In this document: piece by piece, positions 45,363 to 55,361 of the stretch | How the letters are laid out: every line of letters starts with the position of its first letter | Position numbering within the stretch: the first letter of the stretch is position 1 | Source: Blastococcus sp. CT_GayMR19 | GTDB taxonomy: Bacteria > Actinomycetota > Actinomycetes > Mycobacteriales > Geodermatophilaceae | Length of the DNA stretch: 64,000 nucleotides | Direction: 5' to 3' | NCBI RefSeq assembly: GCF_004570385.1 | Contig: NZ_SPQL01000003.1 | Coordinates: 330,559-394,558 of the forward strand | Program-made: the position numbers and the translations under genes | Notes under the pieces: model-generated | What the model was told of the DNA's origin: nothing | The model's input: the letters and a program-made list of their open reading frames with translations, nothing else | Databases searched by the model: none

Positions 45363-47090
45363 TCAGGTGCGGACGTAGGTCCCGGGCCCGTCGCCCAGGA
45401 CAGGGTGCCGCACGCTGCCCGTGCCCGGCGGGTCCTGCATCGGGCCCGCGTGCTCCTTCGACCAGCTCGCCCAGTCCTCCCACCAGGATCCGCTGATCCG
45501 CTCGGCGGCCGACCGCCACTCCGCCGCCGTCGCGGGCAGCGCGTCGTCGGTGGGAGCGACCTGGTACCACGCCTTCGGGCCGGGAGGGTTGACGATGCCC
45601 GCGATGTGCCCGCCGCTGCTGAGCACGAACCGCACCGGCCCGCTCACCAGTCCGGTCGTCTTGTAGGACGACTCCCACGGCACGATGTGGTCGTTGACGG
45701 CGCTGACCACGTAGGCGGGGGCCTTGATTGCGCCGAGGTCGATCGCCTTCCCCGCGATCTCCAGAGTGCCTGCGGCCAGCTTGTTCTCCACGTAGAAGTT
45801 GCGCAGGTAGAAGGAGTGCATGGCGGCGGGCATCCGGGTGCCGTCGGCATTCCAGGCCAGGATGTCGAAGACCGGCGGATCCTCGCCCATGAGCCAGTTC
45901 GAGACCACGTAGTTGAAGATCAGGTCGTTGGCACGCAGCACGTCGAAGGTGCCGGCCATCGACGCCCCCTCCAGCACGCCCTCGCGCTGCATCTTGCGTT
46001 CGAGCTTGTCCACGGTGGCCCGGTCCGTGAACAGACCCAGCGCGCCGGGCTCGGCGTAGTCCAGCATGGTGTTGAACAGCGTCACCGTGCCGATCCGGCT
46101 GTCGCCGGACTGCGTCAGGTACGCGCTGGTGATCGCGGTGAGCGCACCGCCCAGGCAGAGACCGGCGATGTCGATCGTCTCGGCGCCGGTGACGTCCTGG
46201 ATGACGTCGAGAGCGGTATGCGGACCGTGGACGAGGTAGTCGTCCATCGTGACGCCGGACCTCTCCTTCGACGCGTTCCGGTAGCTGATCGCAAAGACGG
46301 TCCGCCCGTGCTGCACCGCCCATTCGATGAAGCTGCGGCCCGGGGCGAGGTCCATCACGTAGTACTTGTTGATCCACGGAGGGCTGCAGAGCAGCGGGCT
46401 GGCGTGCACCCGAGGGGTCTGCGCCTCGTACTGCAGCAGTTCCATGAGGTCGTTGCGGTAGACCACCTTGGCCGGCGTGGCCGCGAGGTTGCGCCCGACC
46501 TCGAACGGCCGCATGTCGACCTGCCGGGGGCGCCCCTCGTTGTTGAGCAGGTCGTCGGTGAAGTTGCGCGCGCCTCGCAGCAGGCTCATCCCCGCCGTCT
46601 CGAACGCCCGCCTGAGGGCGGCCGGGTTCGTCGGGAGGAAGTTCGTCGGGGCGAGCGCGTCGAGCATCAGCTCGGTGGCCATCGCCGCCTTGCGCGTCGT
46701 CCCCTCGTCCAGCTCGGCGGCCCCCACCAGGTCGCGCGCCGCCCGGCAGGCTGCCAGATAGCTCAGGCGTACGCCCGCGAAGAACGGATTGCCGGTCCAC
46801 GCCGGGTCGGCGAACCGGCGGTCCCTGGGATCGACGGGCACGGGAGGGGCGACGTTCCCACCGAGCCAGGAATCCATGGTGACGACCGGGACGCGCGCGA
46901 GGTCCGCGGCCAGTCGCACCGCCACCTGCGCCGACGCCGATGGATGGGCGACGCCGAACCGGAGGACCTGGGACAGCGCCTCGCCGAACCCGGCGGCGTC
47001 GGGGTCCTCGAACTGGCTGCTCTCGGGCGCCAGCACATCGGCGGCGCGCTCGCCGACCTCCCGAGGCGACGGGACCTGCTCCTGGGCCAT
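45363..47090 (-). CDS. phaC: Class I polyhydroxyalkanoate synthase
   Basis: 575-residue PHA synthase that polymerises (R)-3-hydroxyacyl-CoA at the granule surface. The catalytic triad is visible: Cys312 in IAGLCLGGALTAI, Asp in VSAVNDHIVPWESSYKTTG and His in SSGGHIAGIVNPP. Class I signatures include CSPPWINKYYVMDLAPGRSF and NFTDDLLNNEGRPRQVD. Length and domain order are normal. ATG 47090 is chosen by family N-terminus; the ribosome site is weak. It is divergent from a 3-dehydroshikimate dehydratase gene, and no phaA/phaB adjoins. Confidence 0.95.
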   Translation of the reverse strand: MAQEQVPSPREVGERAADVLAPESSQFEDPDAAGFGEALSQVLRFGVAHPSASAQVAVRLAADLARVPVVTMDSWLGGNVAPPVPVDPRDRRFADPAWTGNPFFAGVRLSYLAACRAARDLVGAAELDEGTTRKAAMATELMLDALAPTNFLPTNPAALRRAFETAGMSLLRGARNFTDDLLNNEGRPRQVDMRPFEVGRNLAATPAKVVYRNDLMELLQYEAQTPRVHASPLLCSPPWINKYYVMDLAPGRSFIEWAVQHGRTVFAISYRNASKERSGVTMDDYLVHGPHTALDVIQDVTGAETIDIAGLCLGGALTAITSAYLTQSGDSRIGTVTLFNTMLDYAEPGALGLFTDRATVDKLERKMQREGVLEGASMAGTFDVLRANDLIFNYVVSNWLMGEDPPVFDILAWNADGTRMPAAMHSFYLRNFYVENKLAAGTLEIAGKAIDLGAIKAPAYVVSAVNDHIVPWESSYKTTGLVSGPVRFVLSSGGHIAGIVNPPGPKAWYQVAPTDDALPATAAEWRSAAERISGSWWEDWASWSKEHAGPMQDPPGTGSVRHPVLGDGPGTYVRT

Positions 47091-47301
47091 CTGCTCATGC
47101 TGGACCGGAATCGCGCCTCTGGGACCCCCCTCCCGCTCATCGGAAGGAGAAGTGTCGTGCCGGGCCGACGAGGTTGCCGCTCGCGCCGGCGCTCCGGCCA
47201 CGAGGTGCTGCCGCCCAGCACGAGACGTTCGCTGGCCGGAAACGTCTACACCACGACGCGGCCGGCGCGGGAGGCTGCTGGGATGGAGGAACGGAGCACC
47301 G

Positions 47302-49230
47302 ATGACCGCTGAGACAGCCGTTGCGCCGCGTCAGAGGCCCGGCCGGACCGCGGGCCTGCGGACCGCGGTCGCCACGGTGTGCCTGTCGGGCACGCTGGAG
47401 GACAAGCTGGCCGCTGCGGCCGCCGCCGGCTTCGACGGCGTGGAGATCTTCGAGCCCGACTTCGTCGCCTCCCCGTGGTCGGCGGCGGAGGTGCGCTCGC
47501 GGTGCGCCGACCTGGGTCTGTCCATCGACCTCTACCAGCCGTTCCGTGACTTCGACGCCGACGACCCCGGCGTCCTGGCGGCGAACCTTCGCCGCGCGGA
47601 GCGCAAGTTCGACGTCATGGAGCAGCTCGGCACCGACCTGGTCCTGGTCTGCTCGTCGGTCTCACCGAACGCCCTCGACGACGACGAGCACATCGCCGAT
47701 CAGCTGCACCGGCTCGCCGCGGCCGCCGGCGAACGGGGCCTGCGGATCTGCTACGAGGCGCTCGCGTGGGCCCGCTTCGTCAACACCTACGAGCGGTCGT
47801 GGGACATCGTCCGGACGGCCGACCATCCCGCGCTCGGGTTGTGCGTGGACAGCTTCCACATCCTGTCCCGAGGTTCCGACCCGGCCGGCATCGCCGACAT
47901 CCCGGGCGAGAAGCTCTTCTTCCTGCAGCTGGCCGACGCCCCGCACATGAGCATGGACGTGCTGCAGTGGAGCCGCCACTACCGGTTGTTCCCCGGGCAA
48001 GGCGCGTTCGACCTTCCGGAGTTCCTCGGCCATGTCCTGACCGCCGGCTACACCGGCCCCCTGTCGCTCGAGGTCTTCAACGACGTCTTCCGGCAGGCCG
48101 ACCCCGGCCGGGCGGCGCTCGACGCGCTGCGGTCCCTGCTCGCGCTCCAGGAGGAGACGGCGCCTCGGCTGTCGCCCGAGGTCCGGCAGCGCGTCCAGCT
48201 GCTCGAGCTCCCCCGTCCGCAGCGGCTCGACGGTCACGCCTTCGTGGAGCTGGCGGTGGATGGCGGCTCCGCGGGTCACGTGGAGGGGGCCCTCCAGTCA
48301 CTCGGCTTCACCCGGACCGGGCAGCACCGCTCGAAGCCCGTGCAGCTGTGGGAGCAGGGCGACTCCCGGCTGTTGCTGAACGCCGCGACCGGACGCCCGG
48401 GAGCGTCCGTCGCGGCGCTGGGTGTCGAGACCGCGGACGCCGCGGGGTCCACCCGGCGGGCGGAGGCACTGCTCGCGCCTGTGCTGCCGCGGGTCAGGGG
48501 ACAGGCGGAGGCCGACCTGTCGGCCGTGGCAGCCCCGGACGGCACGTCGGTCTTCTTCTGCACGACCGGGTCCGGCGCGTCGGGCTGGCGGGCCGACTTC
48601 GCCCCTACCGACGTGGACGGACCGGCCGGTGCTTCGCTCGGGATCACGCACGTGGACCACGTCGCCCTGGCGCAGCCGTTCGACCACTTCGACGAGGCGG
48701 CCCTGTTCTACCGGTCGGTGCTCGGTCTCCAGCCGCAGCACTCCTCGGAGGTGGCCGCGCCCTTCGGCCTCGTCCGGAACCGGACCGTCAGCGATCCGGC
48801 GGGAACCGTCCGGATCGGCATGAGCGTCTCGGTGCTGCGCCGTGGGACGGAGTGGCAGCCCGGCGTGACCGATCCCCAGCACGTGGCGTTCGCGGCGCGC
48901 GACGCGATCGCTGCCGCACGGGCGGCCCGGGCCGCGGGTGCCCCCCTGCTCGCCATCCCGGACAACTACTACGACGACCTCGATGCCCGGCTGGCGCCGC
49001 CGCCCGCCCTGCTCCAGCAGATGCGCGAACTCGGCGTCCTGTACGACCGGGACGCCGACGGTGAGTTCCTGCACTTCTACACGGAGATCCTCGGCGGCCG
49101 CCTGTTCTTCGAGATCGTGCAGCGGATCGGGGGCTACGCCGGGTACGGCGAGCTCAACGCCCCCGTTCGCATGGCCGCCCACCGCCGTCAGCGCGCAGCC
49201 GGGGCGACCGCCGGCCACGGGACGACGTGA
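47302..49230 (+). CDS. 3-Dehydroshikimate dehydratase fused to HPPD-like VOC domain (QuiC-type)
   Basis: 642-residue bifunctional protein. Residues 15-300 are a xylose-isomerase-like TIM barrel: GFDGVEIFEPDFVASPWSAA, ICYEALAWARFVNTYERSWD, GLCVDSFHILSRGSDP and PLSLEVFNDVFR, matching metal-dependent 3-dehydroshikimate dehydratases that form protocatechuate. Residues 330-620 resemble 4-hydroxyphenylpyruvate dioxygenase (VOC), with THVDHVALAQPFDHFDEAAL, DPQHVAFAARDAI and a Fe-ligand-like Glu in YTEILGGRLFFEIVQR. GGAG precedes ATG 47302. Likely neighbours in the pathway are the shikimate carrier, dehydroquinase and LigAB. Confidence 0.9.
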   Translation: MTAETAVAPRQRPGRTAGLRTAVATVCLSGTLEDKLAAAAAAGFDGVEIFEPDFVASPWSAAEVRSRCADLGLSIDLYQPFRDFDADDPGVLAANLRRAERKFDVMEQLGTDLVLVCSSVSPNALDDDEHIADQLHRLAAAAGERGLRICYEALAWARFVNTYERSWDIVRTADHPALGLCVDSFHILSRGSDPAGIADIPGEKLFFLQLADAPHMSMDVLQWSRHYRLFPGQGAFDLPEFLGHVLTAGYTGPLSLEVFNDVFRQADPGRAALDALRSLLALQEETAPRLSPEVRQRVQLLELPRPQRLDGHAFVELAVDGGSAGHVEGALQSLGFTRTGQHRSKPVQLWEQGDSRLLLNAATGRPGASVAALGVETADAAGSTRRAEALLAPVLPRVRGQAEADLSAVAAPDGTSVFFCTTGSGASGWRADFAPTDVDGPAGASLGITHVDHVALAQPFDHFDEAALFYRSVLGLQPQHSSEVAAPFGLVRNRTVSDPAGTVRIGMSVSVLRRGTEWQPGVTDPQHVAFAARDAIAAARAARAAGAPLLAIPDNYYDDLDARLAPPPALLQQMRELGVLYDRDADGEFLHFYTEILGGRLFFEIVQRIGGYAGYGELNAPVRMAAHRRQRAAGATAGHGTT

Positions 49231-49712
49231 GCGGCAAGCGCCGGCCGGGCGGGCGTGGATCCTCCGGGTCGACCCGCCGACCCCCTGCCCCACGCCGATC
49301 CCGGCAAGGAACCGCGACGACGCCCTACGGGGAGCCGAACGACGTCGACCTGCACCCCCGTGACCGCGGCCCCGTCCGCGCCTTCGTCCGGGACGTCGTC
49401 GACGCGCGCCGCGGGCCGGTCGGCCTCCTGTTGCCGGCCGCGGGCATCACCGTCACGTGCGCCTTCGCACCGGCCTCGGACCTGCAGCGGTACCTGCTGC
49501 TCGGCAGCCTCGTCCTGCTCGCCGCAGTCGCCGTCGACGCGGTCCTGCTGGGAGTGGAGGTCACCCGGCGGGCCCGCGCGCAGTTCCCCGGCGAGGACGT
49601 GCCGGGGCCGTCGACGGCCTGGTACGCCTTTCTGCGAGCGCACCGGTCACGCGGGGCCCGGCGCCCTCCCCCGAGGGTGATGCCGGGACGGCGGCCCTCT
49701 CCCCCGAGGTGA
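49227..49712 (+). CDS. DUF3043-like membrane protein
   Basis: 161-residue protein. An Arg-rich N-terminus leads to the DUF3043 core DLHPRDRGPVRAFVRDVVDA followed by GPVGLLLPAAGITVTCAF and the second helix RYLLLGSLVLLAAVAVDAVL. The C-terminus (WYAFLRAHRSRGARRPPPRV) also fits the family's RaxQxRR-type ending. GTG 49227 overlaps the QuiC-type stop by four bases. The function is unknown and the coupling may be accidental. Confidence 0.72.
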   Translation: MSGKRRPGGRGSSGSTRRPPAPRRSRQGTATTPYGEPNDVDLHPRDRGPVRAFVRDVVDARRGPVGLLLPAAGITVTCAFAPASDLQRYLLLGSLVLLAAVAVDAVLLGVEVTRRARAQFPGEDVPGPSTAWYAFLRAHRSRGARRPPPRVMPGRRPSPPR

Positions 49713-49979
49713 GCTCGCCCACGCCGGTCGGGTTCGCCGCATGAGTCGATCGCCGGCCGGCGGCGGCGACGCTCGCCGCCGAGCAGGGACTCCGGGCGGC
49801 CGCTGACGGTCGGCCCGCACCTCGCGGCGGGCGGCAGTGGTCGCCTGGGGCGTCGGGTCGTCGCACCTCCGGCGCTCGCGGGCCTACCGTGGAGGGGCGG
49901 TCGACCCGTCCCTTCCGGAGGCGCCGGAGCGGGGCGGCCCGTCGGTCGACACCACGCCACACAGAAGGGCGCTGCGCAC

Positions 49980-50225
49980 ATGCCGAGCAGATCCCCGGGG
50001 GCCATCGAGAGCTTCCGCCGGCGCGTCAGCGAATCGATGCTGCGCACGGGCACCGAGTTGGCCATCGATCAGCGTGAGATGGAAGCACGGATGGCGGCAG
50101 CGGACAATCGGAACACGGCATTCAGCAGCGCGCACGGGGCGGTCGCCATGGCCCGCTGGGCCGACTCGGCCGTCCTCTGGCTCGCCTGGCGCATCCATCC
50201 GCGCTCGTTCACGCCGCACCCCTAG
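49980..50225 (+). CDS. Hypothetical small protein
   Basis: 81-residue protein with a helical middle (FRRRVSESMLRTGTELAIDQ, REMEARMAAADNRNTAFSSA) and a Trp-rich end (MARWADSAVLWLAWRIHP). AGAAGGGC lies 12 bases before the ATG. No family is recognised. The 267 bases before it hold no gene that I can support. Convergent with the Gfo/Idh gene. Confidence 0.4.
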   Translation: MPSRSPGAIESFRRRVSESMLRTGTELAIDQREMEARMAAADNRNTAFSSAHGAVAMARWADSAVLWLAWRIHPRSFTPHP

Positions 50226-50242
50226 CGAGGGCCGGCACGGCC

Positions 50243-51295
50243 TTAGCAGACGACGTCGACGGGTCGCCCGGTCCTCGCCGACTCGACGACCGCGTCGACC
50301 ACGTGGAGGCTCTTCAGGCCGTCCCGGCCGCTGCAGATCGGCTCCGCCTCGCCGCGTATGACGGCCACGAAGTGCTCGACCTGGTTGGCCAGGGGATCGC
50401 TGCGCTCGAGCTCCATCGTGGACGTCTCGAACGGCTCCTCCCAGGAGCGCGTGCCAGGGAAGACCTGGAGGCGCATCGTCGGTACCGACAGTGATCCGGC
50501 GGTCCCGGCGAGGTGATAGCAGTCCTCGTCGGGATAGGCCGCGTAGCTTTCGTTCTCCTGCGAGGTCTGCTCCCACGACCGGGCCGACGCCGCCGTGTCG
50601 GACAGCAGGAAGGTGCCCAGCGCACCGTTGGCGAAGGTGAAGACCATCGCCGCGGTGTCCTCGACCGGGAAACCCCGGGTGGCGTCCGACGTCGTCGCCT
50701 GCACCCGGACGACGTCGCCGACCAGGGACTGCAGGTTGTTCACGTCGTGGATGAGGTTGAGCAGGATCGGCCCGCCGCCCGGCTGTCGTCGCCAGCCGCC
50801 GTTGACGTCGAAGTAGCCGTCGGGCTTGTGGAACAGCGCGGTGCCCACGACGGCGACGATCGAGCCCAGCAACCCGCTCTGCACGATCTCGCGTGCCCTG
50901 ACCATGATCGGGCTGTAGTTGCGGTGGTGCCCGGTGAGCAGCGGGACGCCGGCGGCCTCGGCCGCCTCGACCAGGCGGGTGGCGCCCTCGACCGTGTCGC
51001 CGATCGGCTTCTCGACGATCACCGGCATCCCGGCCGCGACGCACTCGAGGCCGCCGTCGACGTGCACCTGGTTGGGAGTGGCGAGGATGACGCCGTCCGG
51101 CCTGTCCCGCTCGAACAGTTCCGTCAAGGAGCCGTAGAGCGGCACGCCGCACCTGTTCGCCACGTCGGGCCCGGTGGGGCCGGGGTCGACGACCGCCGCG
51201 ATCTGGGCCGAACGGCTGGCGTCGATCTCCTCGAGATGCCGCTTGCCGATCAGGCCGGCGCCGGCCACGGCGATCCGCACCGGGGTGATGGTCAA
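50243..51295 (-). CDS. Gfo/Idh/MocA family NAD(P)-dependent oxidoreductase
   Basis: 350-residue dehydrogenase. The Rossmann fold begins [19 protein letters not shown], with [20 protein letters not shown] and the catalytic-lysine motif [17 protein letters not shown]. The C-terminal domain has [20 protein letters not shown]. Members oxidise inositols, sugars or, as LigC, carboxy-hydroxymuconate semialdehyde. Here the gene overlaps aroQ by four bases, so quinate/shikimate or ring-fission intermediates are likely substrates. This is inferred from context. Confidence 0.9.
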   Translation of the reverse strand: MTITPVRIAVAGAGLIGKRHLEEIDASRSAQIAAVVDPGPTGPDVANRCGVPLYGSLTELFERDRPDGVILATPNQVHVDGGLECVAAGMPVIVEKPIGDTVEGATRLVEAAEAAGVPLLTGHHRNYSPIMVRAREIVQSGLLGSIVAVVGTALFHKPDGYFDVNGGWRRQPGGGPILLNLIHDVNNLQSLVGDVVRVQATTSDATRGFPVEDTAAMVFTFANGALGTFLLSDTAASARSWEQTSQENESYAAYPDEDCYHLAGTAGSLSVPTMRLQVFPGTRSWEEPFETSTMELERSDPLANQVEHFVAVIRGEAEPICSGRDGLKSLHVVDAVVESARTGRPVDVVC

Positions 51296-51750
51296 CTCCC
51301 CTGCTGGAACAGCTGGTGCAGTCCGTTGATCGCCAAGGGATAGCCGAGGACGCCGAACCCCACGACGATGCCCCGGGCCACCGGGGAGATGAACGAGTGG
51401 TGCCGGAACTCCTCGCGCTTGTGCACGTTCGAGATGTGCAGCTCGATCACCGGGAGCTCGGCCCCCTCGATCGCGTCGTGCAGCGCCACCGACGTGTGCG
51501 TGTGTGCGCCGGGGTTGTACACCGCACCGATCGAGTTCCCGGCCTTCACCTCACGCCCGGCCTCGTGGATCCAGTCGATGAGCTGGCCCTCGTGGTTGGA
51601 CTGGCGGAACGTCAGATCCAGGCCGAGCCTACCGGCCTCCTGCTCGCACATCTTCTCGACGTCGGCGAGTGAGGTACTGCCGTACACCTCCGGCTTGCGC
51701 GTACCGAGCAGGTTCAGGTTGGGACCGTTGAGCACGAGCACGGACGTCAT
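51292..51750 (-). CDS. aroQ: Type II 3-dehydroquinate dehydratase
   Basis: 152-residue type II dehydroquinase. Catalytic elements are [20 protein letters not shown] (with the active-site Tyr), [58 protein letters not shown]. It converts 3-dehydroquinate to 3-dehydroshikimate, a reaction shared by biosynthesis and quinate catabolism. Its position beside a shikimate-type carrier and a dehydroshikimate dehydratase favours a catabolic role. It is coupled to the downstream dehydrogenase gene. Confidence 0.96.
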   Translation of the reverse strand: MTSVLVLNGPNLNLLGTRKPEVYGSTSLADVEKMCEQEAGRLGLDLTFRQSNHEGQLIDWIHEAGREVKAGNSIGAVYNPGAHTHTSVALHDAIEGAELPVIELHISNVHKREEFRHHSFISPVARGIVVGFGVLGYPLAINGLHQLFQQGS

Positions 51751-51843
51751 GACGCCTCCTTGAGGTCGGGCAACGAGAGCGGGCGGCCGGGCCGACGGAA
51801 GTCGACCCGGCCGCCCGGTGTCCGCGGTAGCGGGGTTGTCAGG

Positions 51844-53241
51844 TCAGCTGACCGAGGCGCGGATGCGCTCGTACTCCTCGCGGGGGACCTCGGGCGCGTC
51901 CTTGTTGCCGAGGTCGTTCATGTGCACCCGGTAGGTCTCCCGGGCCGAGAACGCGGCGAGGGCGGCGATGATCCCGATGCCGGTGGTGATGCTCCCGACG
52001 ATCAGGGGCACGTTCGACCCACCCGGAGCGATGATCGCGTACAGGGTCGGCAGGAACGCCGTGATCATGGTGCCCAGGTTCTGCGAGACCGCGAACGCCG
52101 TCACGCGGGTCCTGGTCGGGAACAGCTCCTGGTAGAAGGACGGGAACACCGCGTTGTAGAACTGGTAGACGACGCCCCACATCAGAACGGCGAAGACGAA
52201 GGTCATCAGCACGTTGTTCTGGCTGATGAAGTACAGGTAGACGAAGGACAGCGGCGTCGAGCCGAGCGCGCCGGCGATGATGCACGGCCGCCGGCCGATC
52301 TTGTCCGACAGGTTGCCGATGAACGGGATGATCGCCACGGCGACGGCGTTGCCGACGACCGAGACCCACAGATACATCGCCGTGCTCATACCGATGCCGT
52401 ACTCGTCCTCATTGGTGGCGTACGCCGCACCGAAGACGGTGGCCGCCAGCGGCACAGCGTTCATCAGCGCCATGCAGACCACCCGCAGCATGTCCGGGCC
52501 GCTCTCCTTGACCGCCTGGACGATCGGGGCCTTGGGCACCGTGCCGTGCTCGGCCTCCTCCACGAAGGCGGGAGTCTCGTCGACCTTCTTGCGGATGATG
52601 TAGCCGGCGTAGACGACCACGGCGCTGAGCAGGAACGGGATCCGCCAGCCCCACGAGAGGAAGGCACCCTCGGACATGATCGCGGCCAGGGGCAGGAACA
52701 CCGCAGCCGCGAGGATCTGCCCCGCCTGAACCCCTTGCAGGGTGAAGCTGGCGTAGAAACCGCGCCGCCCGAACGGTGCGTGCTCCACGATCATCGCGCT
52801 GGCGCCGGAGATCTCCCCACCCACGGCGAACCCCTGGATGAGACGAGTGATCACCAGCAGCGTGGGCGCGAGGATGCCGACCTGCTCGTACGTGGGCAGC
52901 AGTGCGACGCCGAACGTCGCCACACCCATCAGCAGCATGCACAGCACCAGCACGTTCTTGCGGCCGTGGGTGTCGCCCCAGTGACCGAGCACGAAAGCGC
53001 CGATGGGGCGGGCGACGTAGCCGACGCCGAATGTCGCCAGCGAGGCCACGACCGCAACCTGTGGGTCGTCCGGGTTGAAGAAGACCGTCGGGAACACCAG
53101 CGCGGCGGCCTGGGCGTAGATGAAGAAGTCGTAGTACTCGAGCGCGCTGCCCGCCCACCCACTGGCCGCTGCCTTCTTCGGCGTCTTCGCATGTTCCGTG
53201 GGCTCATGGGAGCCGGCCGGCTCAACGATCTCGTCCTGCAC
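51844..53241 (-). CDS. MHS-family MFS carrier, shikimate/quinate type
   Basis: 465-residue metabolite:proton symporter with 12 helices. It shows the MHS start ASGWAGSALEYYDFFIYAQA, the loop motif GHWGDTHGRKNVLVLCMLLM, and RLIQGFAVGGEISGASAMIV in helix 5. Shikimate (ShiA), ketoglutarate (KgtP) and similar acids are typical substrates. The adjacent aroQ and dehydroshikimate dehydratase genes make shikimate or quinate the best guess. GTG 53241 has GAGGAGG six bases upstream. It is the first gene of the aroQ/Gfo operon. Confidence 0.88.
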   Translation of the reverse strand: MQDEIVEPAGSHEPTEHAKTPKKAAASGWAGSALEYYDFFIYAQAAALVFPTVFFNPDDPQVAVVASLATFGVGYVARPIGAFVLGHWGDTHGRKNVLVLCMLLMGVATFGVALLPTYEQVGILAPTLLVITRLIQGFAVGGEISGASAMIVEHAPFGRRGFYASFTLQGVQAGQILAAAVFLPLAAIMSEGAFLSWGWRIPFLLSAVVVYAGYIIRKKVDETPAFVEEAEHGTVPKAPIVQAVKESGPDMLRVVCMALMNAVPLAATVFGAAYATNEDEYGIGMSTAMYLWVSVVGNAVAVAIIPFIGNLSDKIGRRPCIIAGALGSTPLSFVYLYFISQNNVLMTFVFAVLMWGVVYQFYNAVFPSFYQELFPTRTRVTAFAVSQNLGTMITAFLPTLYAIIAPGGSNVPLIVGSITTGIGIIAALAAFSARETYRVHMNDLGNKDAPEVPREEYERIRASVS

Positions 53242-53653
53242 AGGGACCTCCTCAAGGCGGAACACCGCATGGGGCGGCGCAATGTGGTCAGTGCAGCGGT
53301 CGGCCCACCGCACGGCAACCGGTCGGGCGGCTGTTTCCGCTGAACGGCAAGCCGCACGTCGCGGGGCGGGACCGGATGGCCCCGATGGTGGGCTCAGGTC
53401 ACGAGGAGGCGGGATGGCCCCGCGCATCCATCGCGCTGGGTGGCGGCACACGTCCGGTTGCGAGGTGGCGCGCCACGCGCGCGGCCCGGTCCACGCGCGG
53501 CCGCAGCCGCCTGCGGGCTACCCGCGCCGGGAGCAACGGCGGCGACCGACGGCCGGCCGCCGGCCGCACCCTGCTTCTCGCCCTCCCGGGCCGTCTGGTC
53601 GAGGTGCGCGGGTCGAGGGACGTCGCGGAGGCGTCTCATCGGAACCCGGGTGG
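53242..53653. other. Intergenic region without a supported gene
   Basis: About 410 bases between the MHS carrier start and a small membrane protein. Open frames here have no ribosome sites or recognisable domains. The part nearest 53242 should hold the promoter of the carrier operon. I see no clear operator or hairpin. Confidence 0.5.
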
Positions 53654-53824
53654 TCACATCCTGGTTCGCAGCAGCAGGTTGGCGACCCCGAACAGCGCAC
53701 CGACGGCCGTGAGGAACCACCCGAAGGCCGCCACGTCGCCTCCCGACCTCGACAGCGCGAGGTACAGGCCGATCAGGACGACGAGTCCACTGATGACGAG
53801 CGCCACGTTCGCCTGGAGCTGCAT
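53654..53824 (-). CDS. Small two-helix membrane protein
   Basis: 56-residue protein with two hydrophobic helices (ANVALVISGLVVLIGLYLAL and AAFGWFLTAVGALFGVANLL) and a basic end (RTRM). No ribosome site precedes ATG 53824, so it may be leaderless; the frame is open further upstream. No family is recognised. It follows the NDH-2 gene on the same strand. Confidence 0.55.
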   Translation of the reverse strand: MQLQANVALVISGLVVLIGLYLALSRSGGDVAAFGWFLTAVGALFGVANLLLRTRM

Positions 53825-53912
53825 ACCGAACGTTAACGCGACGGGAGAGCGGACCGGCCGAGCGCCGTTCAGTGGAACGAACCCGCCGACGGCAGCGCCG
53901 GCCGGCGTCCTG

Positions 53913-55361
53913 TCATCCCGCTCGCTCGGACGCCGATTGCTGCATCGGCAGGGACGCCGGTTGCGCAGCGGGTGTGACGCTCGGGGCATCGCGGTCCGCG
54001 CGCACGTCCCGCCGAAGCTCACCGGCCTGCTCGTGGGCCTGCTCGAAGGTGATGATGCGGTGGCCGCGATTCTTGGTGAACACCAGCGCGCGCAGCCAGG
54101 TGTAGAGCGTGCCGAGCCGGTTGCCCCAGCCGATCAGGTACAGCACATGGATGAAGCCCCACATGACGTAGGCGAGGAAACCGGTGACCTTCATGCTGAA
54201 CGCGTCGGCCACCGCGGACTTGTAACCGATGGTGGCCATGCTGCCCTTGTCGAAGTACTTGAACGGTTCGATCCTCTGGTCACCGGACAGTCGGGCCTTG
54301 ATGAGCTTCCCGACGTACTTGCCCTCCTGCATCGCCGGTTGCGCGATGCCGGGAAGCCCGTTCAGGGACACCATGTCGCCGATGGCGAAGACCTCGGGAT
54401 GCCCAGGCAGCGAGCAGTCGGGCCCGACCTCGATACGGCCCGCGCGGTCGGTGGTGGCGCCGCTGCTGGCTGCCAGCAGCTTCGCCAGCGGTGAGGCGGC
54501 CACGCCCGCGGCCCAGATACGGGTACGGGTGCGGATCGTCTCCTCGCCGTCCGAACCCTTGACGGTCACCGAGTGCTCGTCCATCCCGACCGCCAGCGTG
54601 CCGGTGCGGATCTCCACCCCCATCTTCTCCAGGCGCTTGTGCGTGTACGCCTGCAGCTTGGGAGCGAAGGGGGGCAGCACCGAGGGCGCGCCCTCCAGCA
54701 GCAGGATCCGCGCCTCCCGCGTGTTGATCGACCGGTAGTCCTGCGGCAGCACGGTGTGCGCGAGCTCGGCCACCTGCCCGACGAGCTCGACGCCGGTCGG
54801 CCCGGCGCCGATCACCACGAACGTCAGCCACTCGGCCCGCTCGGCTGGATCGGTCGACAGCTCGGCCATCTCGAACGCGGACAGGATGCGGTCGCGCAGG
54901 TGCCGCGCGTCCTCGATCGTCTTCATCCCCGGAGCGAACTCGGCGAACTCGTCGCGACCGAAGTACGAGTGCGTGGCGCCGGCCGCGACGACCAGCGAGT
55001 CGTAGGGCAGCTCCAGCGGCCGGCCGTCGGGCCCCTCCGCGTGCACCACCCGCCGGTCGAGGTCGAGATCGTGCACATCGGCGAGGAGCGCCCGGGCGTT
55101 GGTCTGCTTCTTGATGACGCTCCGCAGGGCGGGCGCGATCAGGCCGGGCGGCAGGATGCCCGCCGCCACCTGGTAGAGCAGCGGCTGGAACAGGTGGTGG
55201 TTGGTCCGGTCCACGACGGTCACGTCGACGTCGGCGTGCTGCAGGGCACGGACCGCGTTCAGACCGCCGAACCCGCCGCCGACCACCACGACGCGATGCC
55301 GATGCGCCGGCTCGGGCGCCGATGTCGCTGCCGATGTCGCTGTCTCGCGGAGCTCGCTCAC
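53913..55361 (-). CDS. ndh: Type II NADH dehydrogenase (NDH-2)
   Basis: 482-residue FAD-dependent NADH:quinone oxidoreductase. The FAD motif is RVVVVGGGFGGLNAVRAL and the NAD motif is FVVIGAGPTGVELVGQVAEL; the second FAD element is VFAIGDMVSLNG. The quinone/membrane-anchoring end has FLAYVMWGFIHVLYLIGWGN. GTG 55361 is preceded by GGAGGTGG and overlaps the metallohydrolase stop by four bases. NDH-2 passes electrons to menaquinone without proton pumping. Confidence 0.93.
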   Translation of the reverse strand: MSELRETATSAATSAPEPAHRHRVVVVGGGFGGLNAVRALQHADVDVTVVDRTNHHLFQPLLYQVAAGILPPGLIAPALRSVIKKQTNARALLADVHDLDLDRRVVHAEGPDGRPLELPYDSLVVAAGATHSYFGRDEFAEFAPGMKTIEDARHLRDRILSAFEMAELSTDPAERAEWLTFVVIGAGPTGVELVGQVAELAHTVLPQDYRSINTREARILLLEGAPSVLPPFAPKLQAYTHKRLEKMGVEIRTGTLAVGMDEHSVTVKGSDGEETIRTRTRIWAAGVAASPLAKLLAASSGATTDRAGRIEVGPDCSLPGHPEVFAIGDMVSLNGLPGIAQPAMQEGKYVGKLIKARLSGDQRIEPFKYFDKGSMATIGYKSAVADAFSMKVTGFLAYVMWGFIHVLYLIGWGNRLGTLYTWLRALVFTKNRGHRIITFEQAHEQAGELRRDVRADRDAPSVTPAAQPASLPMQQSASERAG

